Source of the DNA: an uncultured Pseudomonadota bacterium
GTDB taxonomy: Bacteria > Myxococcota_A > UBA796 > GCA-2862545
DNA: 64,000 nucleotides
Assembly: GCA_903861005.1 (NCBI GenBank)
Contig: CAIOSP010000200.1
Coordinates: 21,782-85,781 of the forward strand
Direction: 5' to 3'
Both the position numbers and the translations under genes were made by a program. The notes beneath the pieces are model-generated. The model was not told the origin of the DNA. It ran no database searches and was given only the letters and a program-made list of their open reading frames with translations. Positions 24,243 to 32,576 of the stretch are shown here, in pieces. How positions within the stretch are numbered: position 1 is the stretch's first letter; each line of letters opens with the position of its first letter.

Positions 24243-26573
24243 ATGCGCCGCACCCTTCCCCTGCTCGCCTTGCTCGCCGCCTGCGACACCACGTCCGACC
24301 CTACAGAGCTTGTGCTCGGCGGATTCACCGTCACCCAGGACGACGACGCCTCGCTCACGGTGGTCGGGGAGGACGGCGCTCACCTGGAGCGCGTGCGCAT
24401 CGCCTGGGGCGCCACCACGCAGACCATCCAGATGAACGTCGGCGCGTTCCGCTTTGACGATGTCCAGCAGGCGATCTCGGCCCTCATGCTGGGCGAACGA
24501 GGGGGCGCCGACGCCAACCCAACGTGGCCCCTGCTCGACCCGGACGGCGCGGTCGGCAGCCTGACCCTCAAGGTGGTCGACGGCGATCTGGTGGCGACCG
24601 TGACCACCGACAACCCGGCGATCGACAAGAGTGCCCGCACCGACGCCATCGCGCCGCTGGTGCGCCTGTCGGCGGCCTGCGACACGGACGAGGCCTTCCT
24701 GGGCCTGGGCAGCATGGCGCTCGACGTGAACCACGTCGGCGAGGCGTTCCCGCTGTGGGTCAGCGAGCCTGGCATCGGTCACTACGACACCGACGTGCCC
24801 GGCGACGACTGGTTCCTCAAGGGCACCCGCCACGGGTCGTCCTACCCGGTGCCCTTCCTGCTCCGACCGCAGCAGCCGTCCGGTCTGCTGGTCGACACGC
24901 TGGCCCGCGTCGAGGTCGACCTCTGCAAGTCGGACCCGACGCGCTGGTCGACGACCGCCTGGTCCGACCACGTCGAGTTCACCCTGCTCCAGGGCAAGAC
25001 GCCGCTAGCGATCGTGGAGAAGCTCACGAACCTCACAGGGCGGCCACCGCTCGCGCCGGGCTGGGCTTACGGTCCCTGGAACGACGCGGTTCGGGGCCCC
25101 GATCGCGTCAACACCGTCGCGACCACGCTCCGTGAAGCGGGGACGCCCTCGTCGGCTATCTGGACCGAGGACTGGAAGGGCGCCAACCAGACCGGCACCG
25201 GCTACCGCCTGTCCGAAGAGTGGGACATCGACACCACGCTCTACCCGGACGTCGCTGGCCAGGACGCCGCGCTGGAGGCCGGTGGCTTCAAGTGGTTCGC
25301 GTACTTTGCACCGTTCGTCGGCATGAACGCCCGGAGCGGCGAGGACTCAAGCGCGGCTGGCGCGCTGGTCCAGGGCCCTGACGGGGACGACGTGTTCACG
25401 GGCGTCACCTTCAAGCCGACCGCGATGATCGACGTGTTCACGAACGCGGGCCGCGCCTGGGCACGGCAGAAGATGGAGGTCGCGCGGGACGCGGGCTTTG
25501 ACGGTTGGATGGCGGACTATGGCGAGTGGCTGCCGACCGACGCGGTGATGGCGGACGGCCGCGTGGGTTTGGACGTGCACAACGACTACCCGCGCGCGTG
25601 GCAGTCGCTGAATCAGGAGGTCCTGGGGGGCCGAGACGCGGTCTACTTCTGCCGATCCGGCTGGCTGCGCGCCGCGCCCGCCTGCCCCGTGACCTGGCTG
25701 GGCGACCAGCGCACGAGCTTCGACGCGGACGACGGTCTCCCGAGCATCCTCCCGCTCGCCTTGGGCCTCTCCGCTTCCGGAGTCCCGGTCACGACGCACG
25801 ACATCGCCGGGTACCAGAGCGTCGGGAATGACCCGCGCGACGCCGAGCTGCAGGCCCGCTGGACCGAGCTCGGGGCCTTCTCGCCCATCATGCGAACCCA
25901 CCACGGCAGCTTCGACGGCGACAACGTCCAGTTCGACTCCACGCCGGACACGCTGGCGCTGTGGACCACCTACGCTCGCGAGAACGCGCGCACGTGGCCC
26001 TACCGCTACGCGCTCGCCAAGCAGGCCAGTGACATCGGCACGCCCATCGTCCTGCCGATCTCATTCGTGTTCGAGGGCGAGCCCTGGGACCGCGTGGACG
26101 CCTGGATGCTTGGCCGCGCCCTGCTCGTCGCCCCCGTCCTGGAGAAGGGCGCCACCTCACGTCAGGTCGATCTGCCCGCGGGCGTGGACTGGTACGACTG
26201 GTGGACGCTGGCCCCGGTCACCAGCGGCGTGTTCGACGCCCCCATCGACCAGATCCCGGTGTTCGTGGCGGCCGGATCGACCGTGCCCCTGTTTGAGGTG
26301 ATTCCCGACACCCTGGGCGAGGCGACGGTCGAGGGCGTGACGGACTTTGCCGACGCGGACGTGTCACGCCGCGTGCTGCTGGTCGGTGGCGGCGCGCAGC
26401 GCTTTGTCGAGGCCGACGGCACCACGTACACGGCGACAGGCGCCTCCACGGGGAGCGCCGAGCTCACGCTCACGACCACCGGCGCCGACGCAGTGGAGGG
26501 CGACGTCGGAGGCGTGCACGTGACGGTGCAGGGCCCGACGCCGCGCACCTACACGTTCCAGGTGGTGCGCTGA
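24243..26573 (+). CDS. Glycoside hydrolase family 31 lipoprotein
   Basis: ATG 24243 with GGAGGG upstream gives 776 aa with a lipobox LAA-C at residues 11-14. An N-terminal beta-sandwich leads into the GH31 (beta/alpha)8 barrel from about residue 265. The nucleophile is D425 in GWMADYGEWLP (421-430) and the acid/base is D488 in TWLGDQ. A C-terminal beta domain closes the protein. GH31 enzymes are alpha-glucosidases, alpha-xylosidases or sulfoquinovosidases. The D425 neighbourhood resembles the sulfoquinovosidase subgroup. However, the sulfonate-binding arginine region reads GANQTGTGYR and not the expected GIRMTSFG type, so specificity is left open. It is anchored outside the cytoplasm and probably releases sugars for uptake. 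Confidence 0.88.
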   Translation: MRRTLPLLALLAACDTTSDPTELVLGGFTVTQDDDASLTVVGEDGAHLERVRIAWGATTQTIQMNVGAFRFDDVQQAISALMLGERGGADANPTWPLLDPDGAVGSLTLKVVDGDLVATVTTDNPAIDKSARTDAIAPLVRLSAACDTDEAFLGLGSMALDVNHVGEAFPLWVSEPGIGHYDTDVPGDDWFLKGTRHGSSYPVPFLLRPQQPSGLLVDTLARVEVDLCKSDPTRWSTTAWSDHVEFTLLQGKTPLAIVEKLTNLTGRPPLAPGWAYGPWNDAVRGPDRVNTVATTLREAGTPSSAIWTEDWKGANQTGTGYRLSEEWDIDTTLYPDVAGQDAALEAGGFKWFAYFAPFVGMNARSGEDSSAAGALVQGPDGDDVFTGVTFKPTAMIDVFTNAGRAWARQKMEVARDAGFDGWMADYGEWLPTDAVMADGRVGLDVHNDYPRAWQSLNQEVLGGRDAVYFCRSGWLRAAPACPVTWLGDQRTSFDADDGLPSILPLALGLSASGVPVTTHDIAGYQSVGNDPRDAELQARWTELGAFSPIMRTHHGSFDGDNVQFDSTPDTLALWTTYARENARTWPYRYALAKQASDIGTPIVLPISFVFEGEPWDRVDAWMLGRALLVAPVLEKGATSRQVDLPAGVDWYDWWTLAPVTSGVFDAPIDQIPVFVAAGSTVPLFEVIPDTLGEATVEGVTDFADADVSRRVLLVGGGAQRFVEADGTTYTATGASTGSAELTLTTTGADAVEGDVGGVHVTVQGPTPRTYTFQVVR

Positions 26574-26651
26574 CCGGGGGCCGTGGGCGCCGCCACCGTG
26601 ATCATGGCGTGAGCTTGCAAAACCCCTGCGTGCATAGGGAGGACGCGGCGT

Positions 26652-26675
26652 GAGAGGAGCGCGAACTGCTCCCTC
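26652..26675. terminator. Possible bidirectional terminator hairpin
   Basis: GAG-(bulged A)-GGAGC pairs with GCTCC-CTC around a 7-base loop, in the 129-base gap between the convergent GH31 and barrel-protein genes. The stem is only eight pairs with a bulge and no T-run, so confidence is low. Confidence 0.3.
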
Positions 26676-26702
26676 AATCTGCCAGACCGCAGCGCCTCGC
26701 CG

Positions 26703-27551
26703 TCACTTCGGGGAGGGCGCCCTGCGCGCGAACTCGCCGTGGATCTCAGCAAAAGCACGCACGGACGGCACAGTCCAGGCTGGAGTCAGACCCGCGCTGG
26801 CTCCCAAGCGCACCGAGAGGCCCTGGTCCGCGTCGATCCAGCCAGAGAGGATCGCTTCGGCGGGGGTGGTCTCCGGGCGGATGGCGTGCAGCAGCGCCAC
26901 CGCCCCCTGCCACTCGAGCGTCATGCCGCCGTGTCGGGTGAAGCGGACACCCGTCGCCTGCCGCCAGACGAAGGAGGTGTCGAGCGCGAGATCGCCCACC
27001 TGGACGGCCGGTGTGTCCCGAACGCCGGCCTCTGCGGCGATCCAGACGGGGCCCGCGACGCCGTCCATCAACGCGCGCGCCTCCCAGGCGGCGGCGCCCC
27101 AGCCGAGGCCAAGCCGGTGCCCGCCGAGCGGCGCGGAGGCGTAGACCAACAAGCCGAAGCCCGGGCGCTTGAACGACGCAGAGAACGGCACGAATTGCAG
27201 GTCGACGCCGAGGTCACCCGGCGCCGTCCGCACGCCCTGGAACCGGTCGCTGGTGGCCAGGTAGCCAGCGAAGGTCGCGCCGAGACGCAGCGGACCAAAG
27301 CCCACGCCGCCCGACACCGACACCACGCCATCATCGCGGATGACCGCGGCCTTGTCGTGTTCGTCCTTGAGCACGAACGGCGCATGCGCCCAGCCAACGT
27401 GCACGGTCGCTGCACCAAGCCGCTGGGTGTTGGAGTCCGAGGTGACGACGCCGCGCTCCGAGAACACCGCCGGAGCGAGGCCATCCGAGGAGACCGCGGG
27501 CGCCGCGTCCTGGCCGAAGGCCACCCCGAGCGCGACCACCCAGACGATCAT
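26703..27551 (-). CDS. Outer-membrane beta-barrel-like exported protein
   Basis: ATG 27551 overlaps the TGA of the upstream LysM/FecR-like gene (ATGA). The 282-aa product has a short signal peptide ending GQDA. It continues with alternating hydrophobic/polar strands (VHVGWAHAPFVL, GVGFGPLRLGATFAGYL, LGLGWGAAAWEARALM, GVRFTRHGGMTLEWQGAVALL) in the style of small transmembrane barrels. It has no Cys and does not end in the classic C-terminal Phe. It is the last gene of the kinase-FHA-OmpA operon and probably its outer-membrane component. No specific family is recognised. Confidence 0.65.
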   Translation of the reverse strand: MIVWVVALGVAFGQDAAPAVSSDGLAPAVFSERGVVTSDSNTQRLGAATVHVGWAHAPFVLKDEHDKAAVIRDDGVVSVSGGVGFGPLRLGATFAGYLATSDRFQGVRTAPGDLGVDLQFVPFSASFKRPGFGLLVYASAPLGGHRLGLGWGAAAWEARALMDGVAGPVWIAAEAGVRDTPAVQVGDLALDTSFVWRQATGVRFTRHGGMTLEWQGAVALLHAIRPETTPAEAILSGWIDADQGLSVRLGASAGLTPAWTVPSVRAFAEIHGEFARRAPSPK

Positions 27552-28669
27552 GGCGTCACCACCGGCGCGAAGAAGGTGCGGCCGGGCGACGGCTTGCCCT
27601 CGAACCCGAGCGCGTCGACCGCCGACATCTGCCAGGTCCACGCGCCTCGACCGGACGGCAGGACGAGCGTTTCATCCGGGTAGAGCGGCGCGAAGGTAGG
27701 GGTGAGCAGCTCAGTCGCGAACACCGGGAGCTCGGGCGTCTCGGCCAGCGCGATGCGCAGGATGTAGCTGCCCGCCCGCAGCGCCGCCTGCGCGCGGAAG
27801 TCGGGCACCAAGAGCGGCGCACGATCCGCGGGAGAGAGGAGCTTGGGCGTGGTGGGGAGCGGGTGCGGGTCGCTGGGCGCCTCACCGAACGTGGTGCGTC
27901 CGCCGTAGCCCTCGGGGAGCACGACCTCGTGGCCCTGGGCCGTGGTGCTGACCTCGGCGCCGATCGCCTCGGTGCGGGCGGCGGTGGGCTCGACCGCGAC
28001 GCGGAAGCCGCCGCGATGCCCGACCGTGACCGCGCTGCCCGCGGGATCGGTGCCGCCGGTGCGCACGATCACGTCGCCGGGGACAGGCTGGTGCTCGACC
28101 ACGATGGCGCCCTGGGTCAGGTCGACGAGCGAGCTGCGCGCGTCCCGGACCCGGTCCACGGCGGTGATGATCACGCAGGTACCGGGCAAGAGCGTGATCA
28201 CGTCCCGCGCGCCAGCGTCCGGCGGCACGGACAGCTCGACCCGCGCGAAGCCATCCACCGAGTCGCCGTCGACGCCGGCCGCGCCCGTGCAGATCTCGTC
28301 GGCGAGGTTGAGCACCGTGTGGTCGTCAACGTGCGTGCGAACCACGACGTCGTGCAACTCCTGGCTGAGGGTGCCGTCGGCGTGGGTCACGGTCACGGCT
28401 TCGCGGCGGGTCGCGCGCAGGAAGAGCGGGCCGTGGTGGTCCAGCACGCGCGACGGCTCGCAGCCGGATCCGGGCACGGACTCGGGCAGTCGGAGCACGG
28501 CGCCCACCACCGGCTGCGCGCCCAGCGCGATGTCGTTCTCCGCGCGGATCGCGTCGGCGAGCTTGGGGTCGCCGACCATGCGCGCGATCGACTCCGCGGT
28601 CTCCCCGGCCAGCACCACGTGCGTGCCTGAAGCCTGCGCGACAGACAGAGCCAGCCACAAGGCGATCAT
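27548..28669 (-). CDS. Exported protein with LysM-like and FecR-like regions
   Basis: The 373-aa product begins with a signal peptide (ALWLALSVAQASG) followed by a LysM-like motif (HVVLAGETAESIARMVGDPKLADAIRAEN, then VGAVLRLPE). It would therefore bind peptidoglycan. The middle (residues about 85-230) has the FecR-type pattern of polar beta-strands with repeated VVVRT/VIVRTGG and DLTQGAIVVEH. The C-terminal 90 residues are Pro-rich and beta. LysM plus FecR architectures occur in envelope proteins of Myxococcota and relatives. It overlaps both neighbours by four bases, indicating tight coupling to the OmpA-like and barrel-like genes. Confidence 0.7.
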   Translation of the reverse strand: MIALWLALSVAQASGTHVVLAGETAESIARMVGDPKLADAIRAENDIALGAQPVVGAVLRLPESVPGSGCEPSRVLDHHGPLFLRATRREAVTVTHADGTLSQELHDVVVRTHVDDHTVLNLADEICTGAAGVDGDSVDGFARVELSVPPDAGARDVITLLPGTCVIITAVDRVRDARSSLVDLTQGAIVVEHQPVPGDVIVRTGGTDPAGSAVTVGHRGGFRVAVEPTAARTEAIGAEVSTTAQGHEVVLPEGYGGRTTFGEAPSDPHPLPTTPKLLSPADRAPLLVPDFRAQAALRAGSYILRIALAETPELPVFATELLTPTFAPLYPDETLVLPSGRGAWTWQMSAVDALGFEGKPSPGRTFFAPVVTP

Positions 28670-29715
28670 CGCGACACCTCAGGCGGGAGTTCGGCGACGA
28701 CGGTGGCGCTGCGCTGGGCCTCCAACGAGGCGCCCGGGTTGGGCTCGACCACGTCGGTCGACAGGATCCGGCTGGCGGGCACGCCAGCGCGAATCAGCAC
28801 GTCCCGCACCGCGTTCGCGCGCGCGAGACCCAAGGCGCGGTTCTGGTCCAGGTCGCCCTCGGTCGAGTACGAGCCATGCACGCGCCAGACGACCCCGGGC
28901 GCGCGCGCGAGCGCGCTGATCTGCGCCGCCTCAGCGTCAGACAGGGACGCGTCCGCCAGCGCGAACACCACCCAGTAGGCGGGCGGCAGGCGGCGCGCCC
29001 AGACCGTGTGACCGGCGAAGCGAAGCTCGTCGGGTGCGATCTGCCCTGAGCCCGGCGTGACCCAGACGGCTCCTTCAGGGGGCGGCGGGGGCGAGTCCGG
29101 TGCGACGACCGCGGTGGGCGCCGTACCCTCGGGCGCGCGCGTCTCGGCGACGTCGTCCCCAAAGTAGGCCCGCGCCTCGGCAGGTCCGACGAACCGGCAC
29201 TCTGGGAACGGCAGCCAGGGCTGGACGGCCTTCTCCTCGACGACGGGGGCCGAGTCCCGCCGACGAGTCCACACCACGCCCAAGGCGAAGCGCGTCGCGG
29301 CGAGCGTGGTGGTGGTCGGCAGCCAGCCGCCCTCGAAGCGGAGTGCGACGTTGTGCGCGACGCGAACGTCGAGCGCGGACGAGAGTTCGAACTGCCCGCG
29401 TGCAGGCGTAGGCAGCACCTGAATGCCCGCGCCCGCCGCGAAGGAGAGCGCCGCGCGGGTCGACTCGTCGCGGGGCGTGGCGAACACGCGGAGCCGCGGC
29501 CACATCGCCACACGCGGACCGCTCGCGGGCGTCCACGCGCCCTCCAGCACCGCCTCCATCCACAGCGGGCCGAAGGCGTTCACGCCGAACGCCGCGCCGC
29601 CCCCGATGCCGGGCGCGCCCTGGTCGTCGGAGAAGGTGGAGAGCGCGACGACGTGCCCCTCCACCAGCGGGGAAGAACCCGCCAACGCCGTCGCGACCCA
29701 TAGGGCGGTCAGCAT
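28666..29715 (-). CDS. OmpA-family protein
   Basis: Signal peptide, then an N-terminal beta-barrel-like half (residues about 20-160), a Pro-rich hinge (DSPPPPPEG near 205) and an OmpA-like C-terminal domain (about 235-345). The last has the peptidoglycan-binding helix pattern NRALGLARANAVRDVLIRAGV; the canonical basic NxxLSxxRA reads NRALGLARAN here. It would anchor the outer membrane to the cell wall. ATG 29715 is preferred over GTG 29718. It starts seven bases after the FHA gene ends and overlaps the LysM/FecR-like gene, so it sits inside the signalling operon. Confidence 0.8.
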   Translation of the reverse strand: MLTALWVATALAGSSPLVEGHVVALSTFSDDQGAPGIGGGAAFGVNAFGPLWMEAVLEGAWTPASGPRVAMWPRLRVFATPRDESTRAALSFAAGAGIQVLPTPARGQFELSSALDVRVAHNVALRFEGGWLPTTTTLAATRFALGVVWTRRRDSAPVVEEKAVQPWLPFPECRFVGPAEARAYFGDDVAETRAPEGTAPTAVVAPDSPPPPPEGAVWVTPGSGQIAPDELRFAGHTVWARRLPPAYWVVFALADASLSDAEAAQISALARAPGVVWRVHGSYSTEGDLDQNRALGLARANAVRDVLIRAGVPASRILSTDVVEPNPGASLEAQRSATVVAELPPEVSR

Positions 29716-29722
29716 CACCGGC

Positions 29723-30685
29723 TCACTTGATCACGATGTCGGCGAGCGCGAGCCGGATGGCTTTCCGCCGCTTCTCGATGAACCAGGGGTCGAACCCGGC
29801 CTCTTTCAGTTCTTTGCGCAGGCGGTGGACCAGCACGTGCAGGCTGTTTGCGTCCGACGACGAGCGCCGTCCCCAGACGTCCCGCGTGATGTCCTCGTCC
29901 GAGCACCACGCATCGTCTTCGTCGCCCGTGCTGCGCGAGTCCACCGCGCGCTTGGCGAGCGCGTAGAGCAGCACGGCCCGGTTCTCGGCGTCGATCACGT
30001 GGCGCGCGCCCGTCTGCGGGTCGTCGATGATCGCTTCGGCGCCCGCGACGCCATCGAGCGTCAGCGTGAGACGGAACGGCAGGCGTGCGTCGCCGATCGT
30101 GGCGCCGAGGCCCACGGACCCGTCGTCCGCCACCACGCGGAAGCGGCGACCGCCGCAGGTGAACACCTCGCCCAGCTCAAGCGGGCCGTCGTCGTCGACG
30201 GTGGACCGCCAGATGTCGCCGTCTGGGTGCAGGAAGAGCGCGACGCCGCCGCCCGCGTCCGCCACCCGGAGGTCGGCGTGGTCGCTGTCGCCCAGGAAGA
30301 AGCGATCCGCGAAGAAGGGATGCCGGACCATCGTCTCCACGTCTTCGACGGCGAAGGCGTCCTGGCGGGTCGGCACGACAGGCGCGGCCGCGCGGACGAC
30401 GAACTCGATCGTGGACCCGAGGCGGACCCGGGCGCCATCGTTCAGTACGGCGGGCGCCGAGACGCGCGCGCGGTCGATCCACGTACCGTTGCGGCTGCCG
30501 AGGTCGCGGATCCAAGCGCAGCCGTTCTCGAACCAGACCGAGGCGTGGTGGGAGGACACGCTCGGGTCGGCGATCACGTGATCACAGTCACGCGCTCGTC
30601 CGAGCGTTCGTGGGCGTCCAAGCACGGCGACCGCCGGGCGTTCTATGCCGTTGCGCACCATGTGCAGCCACATCCCACCGCTCAC
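29723..30685 (-). CDS. FHA domain - winged-helix DNA-binding protein
   Basis: This 320-aa protein joins an N-terminal FHA phosphothreonine-recognition domain (G29-R30, S44-x-x-H47, N66-G67 all present) to a middle beta-rich region (about 105-225). A C-terminal OmpR-type winged helix (about 230-318) follows, with a DITRDVWG recognition region, the LHVLVHRLRKEL helix and a final wing. The kinase gene lies 44 bases upstream on the same strand, so a phosphorylated kinase or substrate is a likely FHA ligand and transcription the likely output. It has no receiver domain, unlike OmpR regulators. Start GTG 30685; ATG 30673 is an alternative. Confidence 0.8.
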   Translation of the reverse strand: MSGGMWLHMVRNGIERPAVAVLGRPRTLGRARDCDHVIADPSVSSHHASVWFENGCAWIRDLGSRNGTWIDRARVSAPAVLNDGARVRLGSTIEFVVRAAAPVVPTRQDAFAVEDVETMVRHPFFADRFFLGDSDHADLRVADAGGGVALFLHPDGDIWRSTVDDDGPLELGEVFTCGGRRFRVVADDGSVGLGATIGDARLPFRLTLTLDGVAGAEAIIDDPQTGARHVIDAENRAVLLYALAKRAVDSRSTGDEDDAWCSDEDITRDVWGRRSSSDANSLHVLVHRLRKELKEAGFDPWFIEKRRKAIRLALADIVIK

Positions 30686-30729
30686 TCACACCCCCAACCC
30701 TGCTCTACCACGGATACTGACGCGGGGGA

Positions 30730-32307
30730 TCACTCCGCCCGGCGGTACTGGATGTCTCCCATGTTCACAGCGCCACCTCCGCAACACGTCACCGCCAGCG
30801 TACCGTCTGGCATGAGCTTGAGGTCGAGGCGGACGGTCGTCTCCGCGTACTCAAATTCGACCGCGCCCTGCCGTACGGCGGGATCCCAGGTGCCCTTCGA
30901 GAGCGTCCCCTCGCCCACCACCGTGTTCGCGCGGCTGTAGGCGAACGTTCCGCGCAGCGCTGACGGATCGCCTCCGACCACGAACGTCGAGGGCCCAACC
31001 GACCCACCGTTGCGGCGCCACTTGCCGGCGATCGGCGCCATCTCGGGCGAGACGGGGGCCGGGGCGACAGTCTTGAGCCTCGCGCGCGGCGCGTCCGGGG
31101 AGACGGCGGCCACAGCCTCACGCGAGGCCTGCGCGAGCGACGCGACCGGAGCCACCGCCGAACCGGAGGGCGGAACCGCCGAGGGATCGGCCGCGGGAGC
31201 GACAGACGTCGCCGACCCGACCGCCGCCACAGGCGCGCTCGCAGGGGGCCCGCTGGCCGGGCCCGTCAGCCACACCATCAGCACGACCATCAGCACGCTG
31301 CCCAGCGCCAAGGCGACCCGAGCCGGGGTGAGCGCCCGACCACCGTCGTCGTCGAACTCCGGGAGCCCGTCCGCCGTCTTTGTCTGTCCAAACGTCGGAA
31401 ATGCGCCGTCTCGGCTGTCGGCGCTGCGCCCCGGAAACCGGGTGAGCGCGTCGGCGACCTCGTCCGGTGGCAGCGACGCGACGCACGCTTCCAGCGCGTC
31501 GGCCATGGCGTCGGCGGTTTGGTAGCGGTCGTCCGGGTCCTTCTTCATCGCCTTGAAGAGCACCGACCGAAGCGGCTCGTCCACCAGCTGCCAGCGCACG
31601 TCCTCGATCGGCTCGGCGAACAGGTGATCGGGGCGCTCCCCCGTCAGCATCTGGTAGAGCGCGGCGCCAGTCGCGTACAGATCCGACGTGGGCCGCGCGT
31701 CCTTGGCCGACAGGCGCTGCTCCGGCGGCGCGTAAGCCACGGACCCCATCATCACGCCCGTCCGTGTGAAGCGATCCACCTCGTCGGAGAACATGGCGAT
31801 GCCAAAGTCCGCGAGCACCGCGTTGCCCTCGCGGTCGAGCAGGATGTTCGACGGCTTGATGTCGCGATGGACGACGTTGACCCGATGCGCGACGCCCAAC
31901 GCCGACAGCACCTGCACTACCCAACGCACCGCACGACGCGGCGGCAGACGCCCCAGCGCGTGCATCTGCTGCTCGACGTTGCCCCCCTCGACGTACTCCA
32001 TGACGATGAAGGCGCGCTGTTCCTTGGTCGCCGGGTCCTCGAACTCGTGGAACGCGTAGACCTGCACCAGGTTGGGATGTCGCGCGGACTCCAGCCTGGA
32101 CAGCGCGCGCAGCTCGGCGGTCAAGCGCTTGACCCGGACCGCGGTCGCCCGTCCTCCGCCGCGCACCACCTTGATGGCGACGAGCTTCTGCTTGACGGAG
32201 TCGTAGCCCCGCCAGACCACCGCCATGCCGCCCTCACCGAGCAGGTAGTCCAGGCGGTAGCGTGCGTCGTGCGGGCCCAGCGAGGCCTTGGCGTCCACGC
32301 CGTCCAT
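30730..32307 (-). CDS. Transmembrane Ser/Thr protein kinase (Hanks type)
   Basis: This 525-aa protein has a complete N-terminal kinase domain: Gly-loop GEGGMAV (24-30), K46, E65, catalytic HRDIKPSN (147-154), DFG (167-169), and APPEQ (193-197) in place of the usual APE. An acidic linker precedes one membrane helix (about 331-348). A Pro/Ala/Ser-rich stalk (about 350-425) and a C-terminal beta domain of about 100 residues follow, with two adjacent Cys (TCCGGG). This outer domain is probably the sensor and matches no PASTA pattern. It is the first gene of a five-gene minus-strand unit that continues with the FHA-winged-helix protein. The upstream 269-base gap is shared with a divergent gene. 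Confidence 0.92.
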   Translation of the reverse strand: MDGVDAKASLGPHDARYRLDYLLGEGGMAVVWRGYDSVKQKLVAIKVVRGGGRATAVRVKRLTAELRALSRLESARHPNLVQVYAFHEFEDPATKEQRAFIVMEYVEGGNVEQQMHALGRLPPRRAVRWVVQVLSALGVAHRVNVVHRDIKPSNILLDREGNAVLADFGIAMFSDEVDRFTRTGVMMGSVAYAPPEQRLSAKDARPTSDLYATGAALYQMLTGERPDHLFAEPIEDVRWQLVDEPLRSVLFKAMKKDPDDRYQTADAMADALEACVASLPPDEVADALTRFPGRSADSRDGAFPTFGQTKTADGLPEFDDDGGRALTPARVALALGSVLMVVLMVWLTGPASGPPASAPVAAVGSATSVAPAADPSAVPPSGSAVAPVASLAQASREAVAAVSPDAPRARLKTVAPAPVSPEMAPIAGKWRRNGGSVGPSTFVVGGDPSALRGTFAYSRANTVVGEGTLSKGTWDPAVRQGAVEFEYAETTVRLDLKLMPDGTLAVTCCGGGAVNMGDIQYRRAE

Positions 32308-32576
32308 GCGCGCCCCCCCGGTCCGCTAACGGGCCGGTCCAGCGCGCGCATTCGCGGCGGGGTGGTCGAAGGCTCCAGGGTGCGTCCCGAGTCCATCTTG
32401 CGCGCCACACAAGGGGGAGAGCAGCGCGCGTGTTCCTCGAGGGCGTCCCTTCCGGGCACCGCGCAGCCATCCGACCGTCCGGCCGTAGGGGTTTGCGTCC
32501 CGGATACCCATGTCATGGCCCAGCGTCTGACATGCTGCACTTACGCGGAGGTGACACCCCGAGATAGGCGCCGCGC

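Noticed and set aside
24243..26573. Annotation of the GH31 lipoprotein as a sulfoquinovosidase (YihQ)
   Set aside because: The nucleophile motif is similar, but the sulfonate-binding region is not conserved, so only the family is given.
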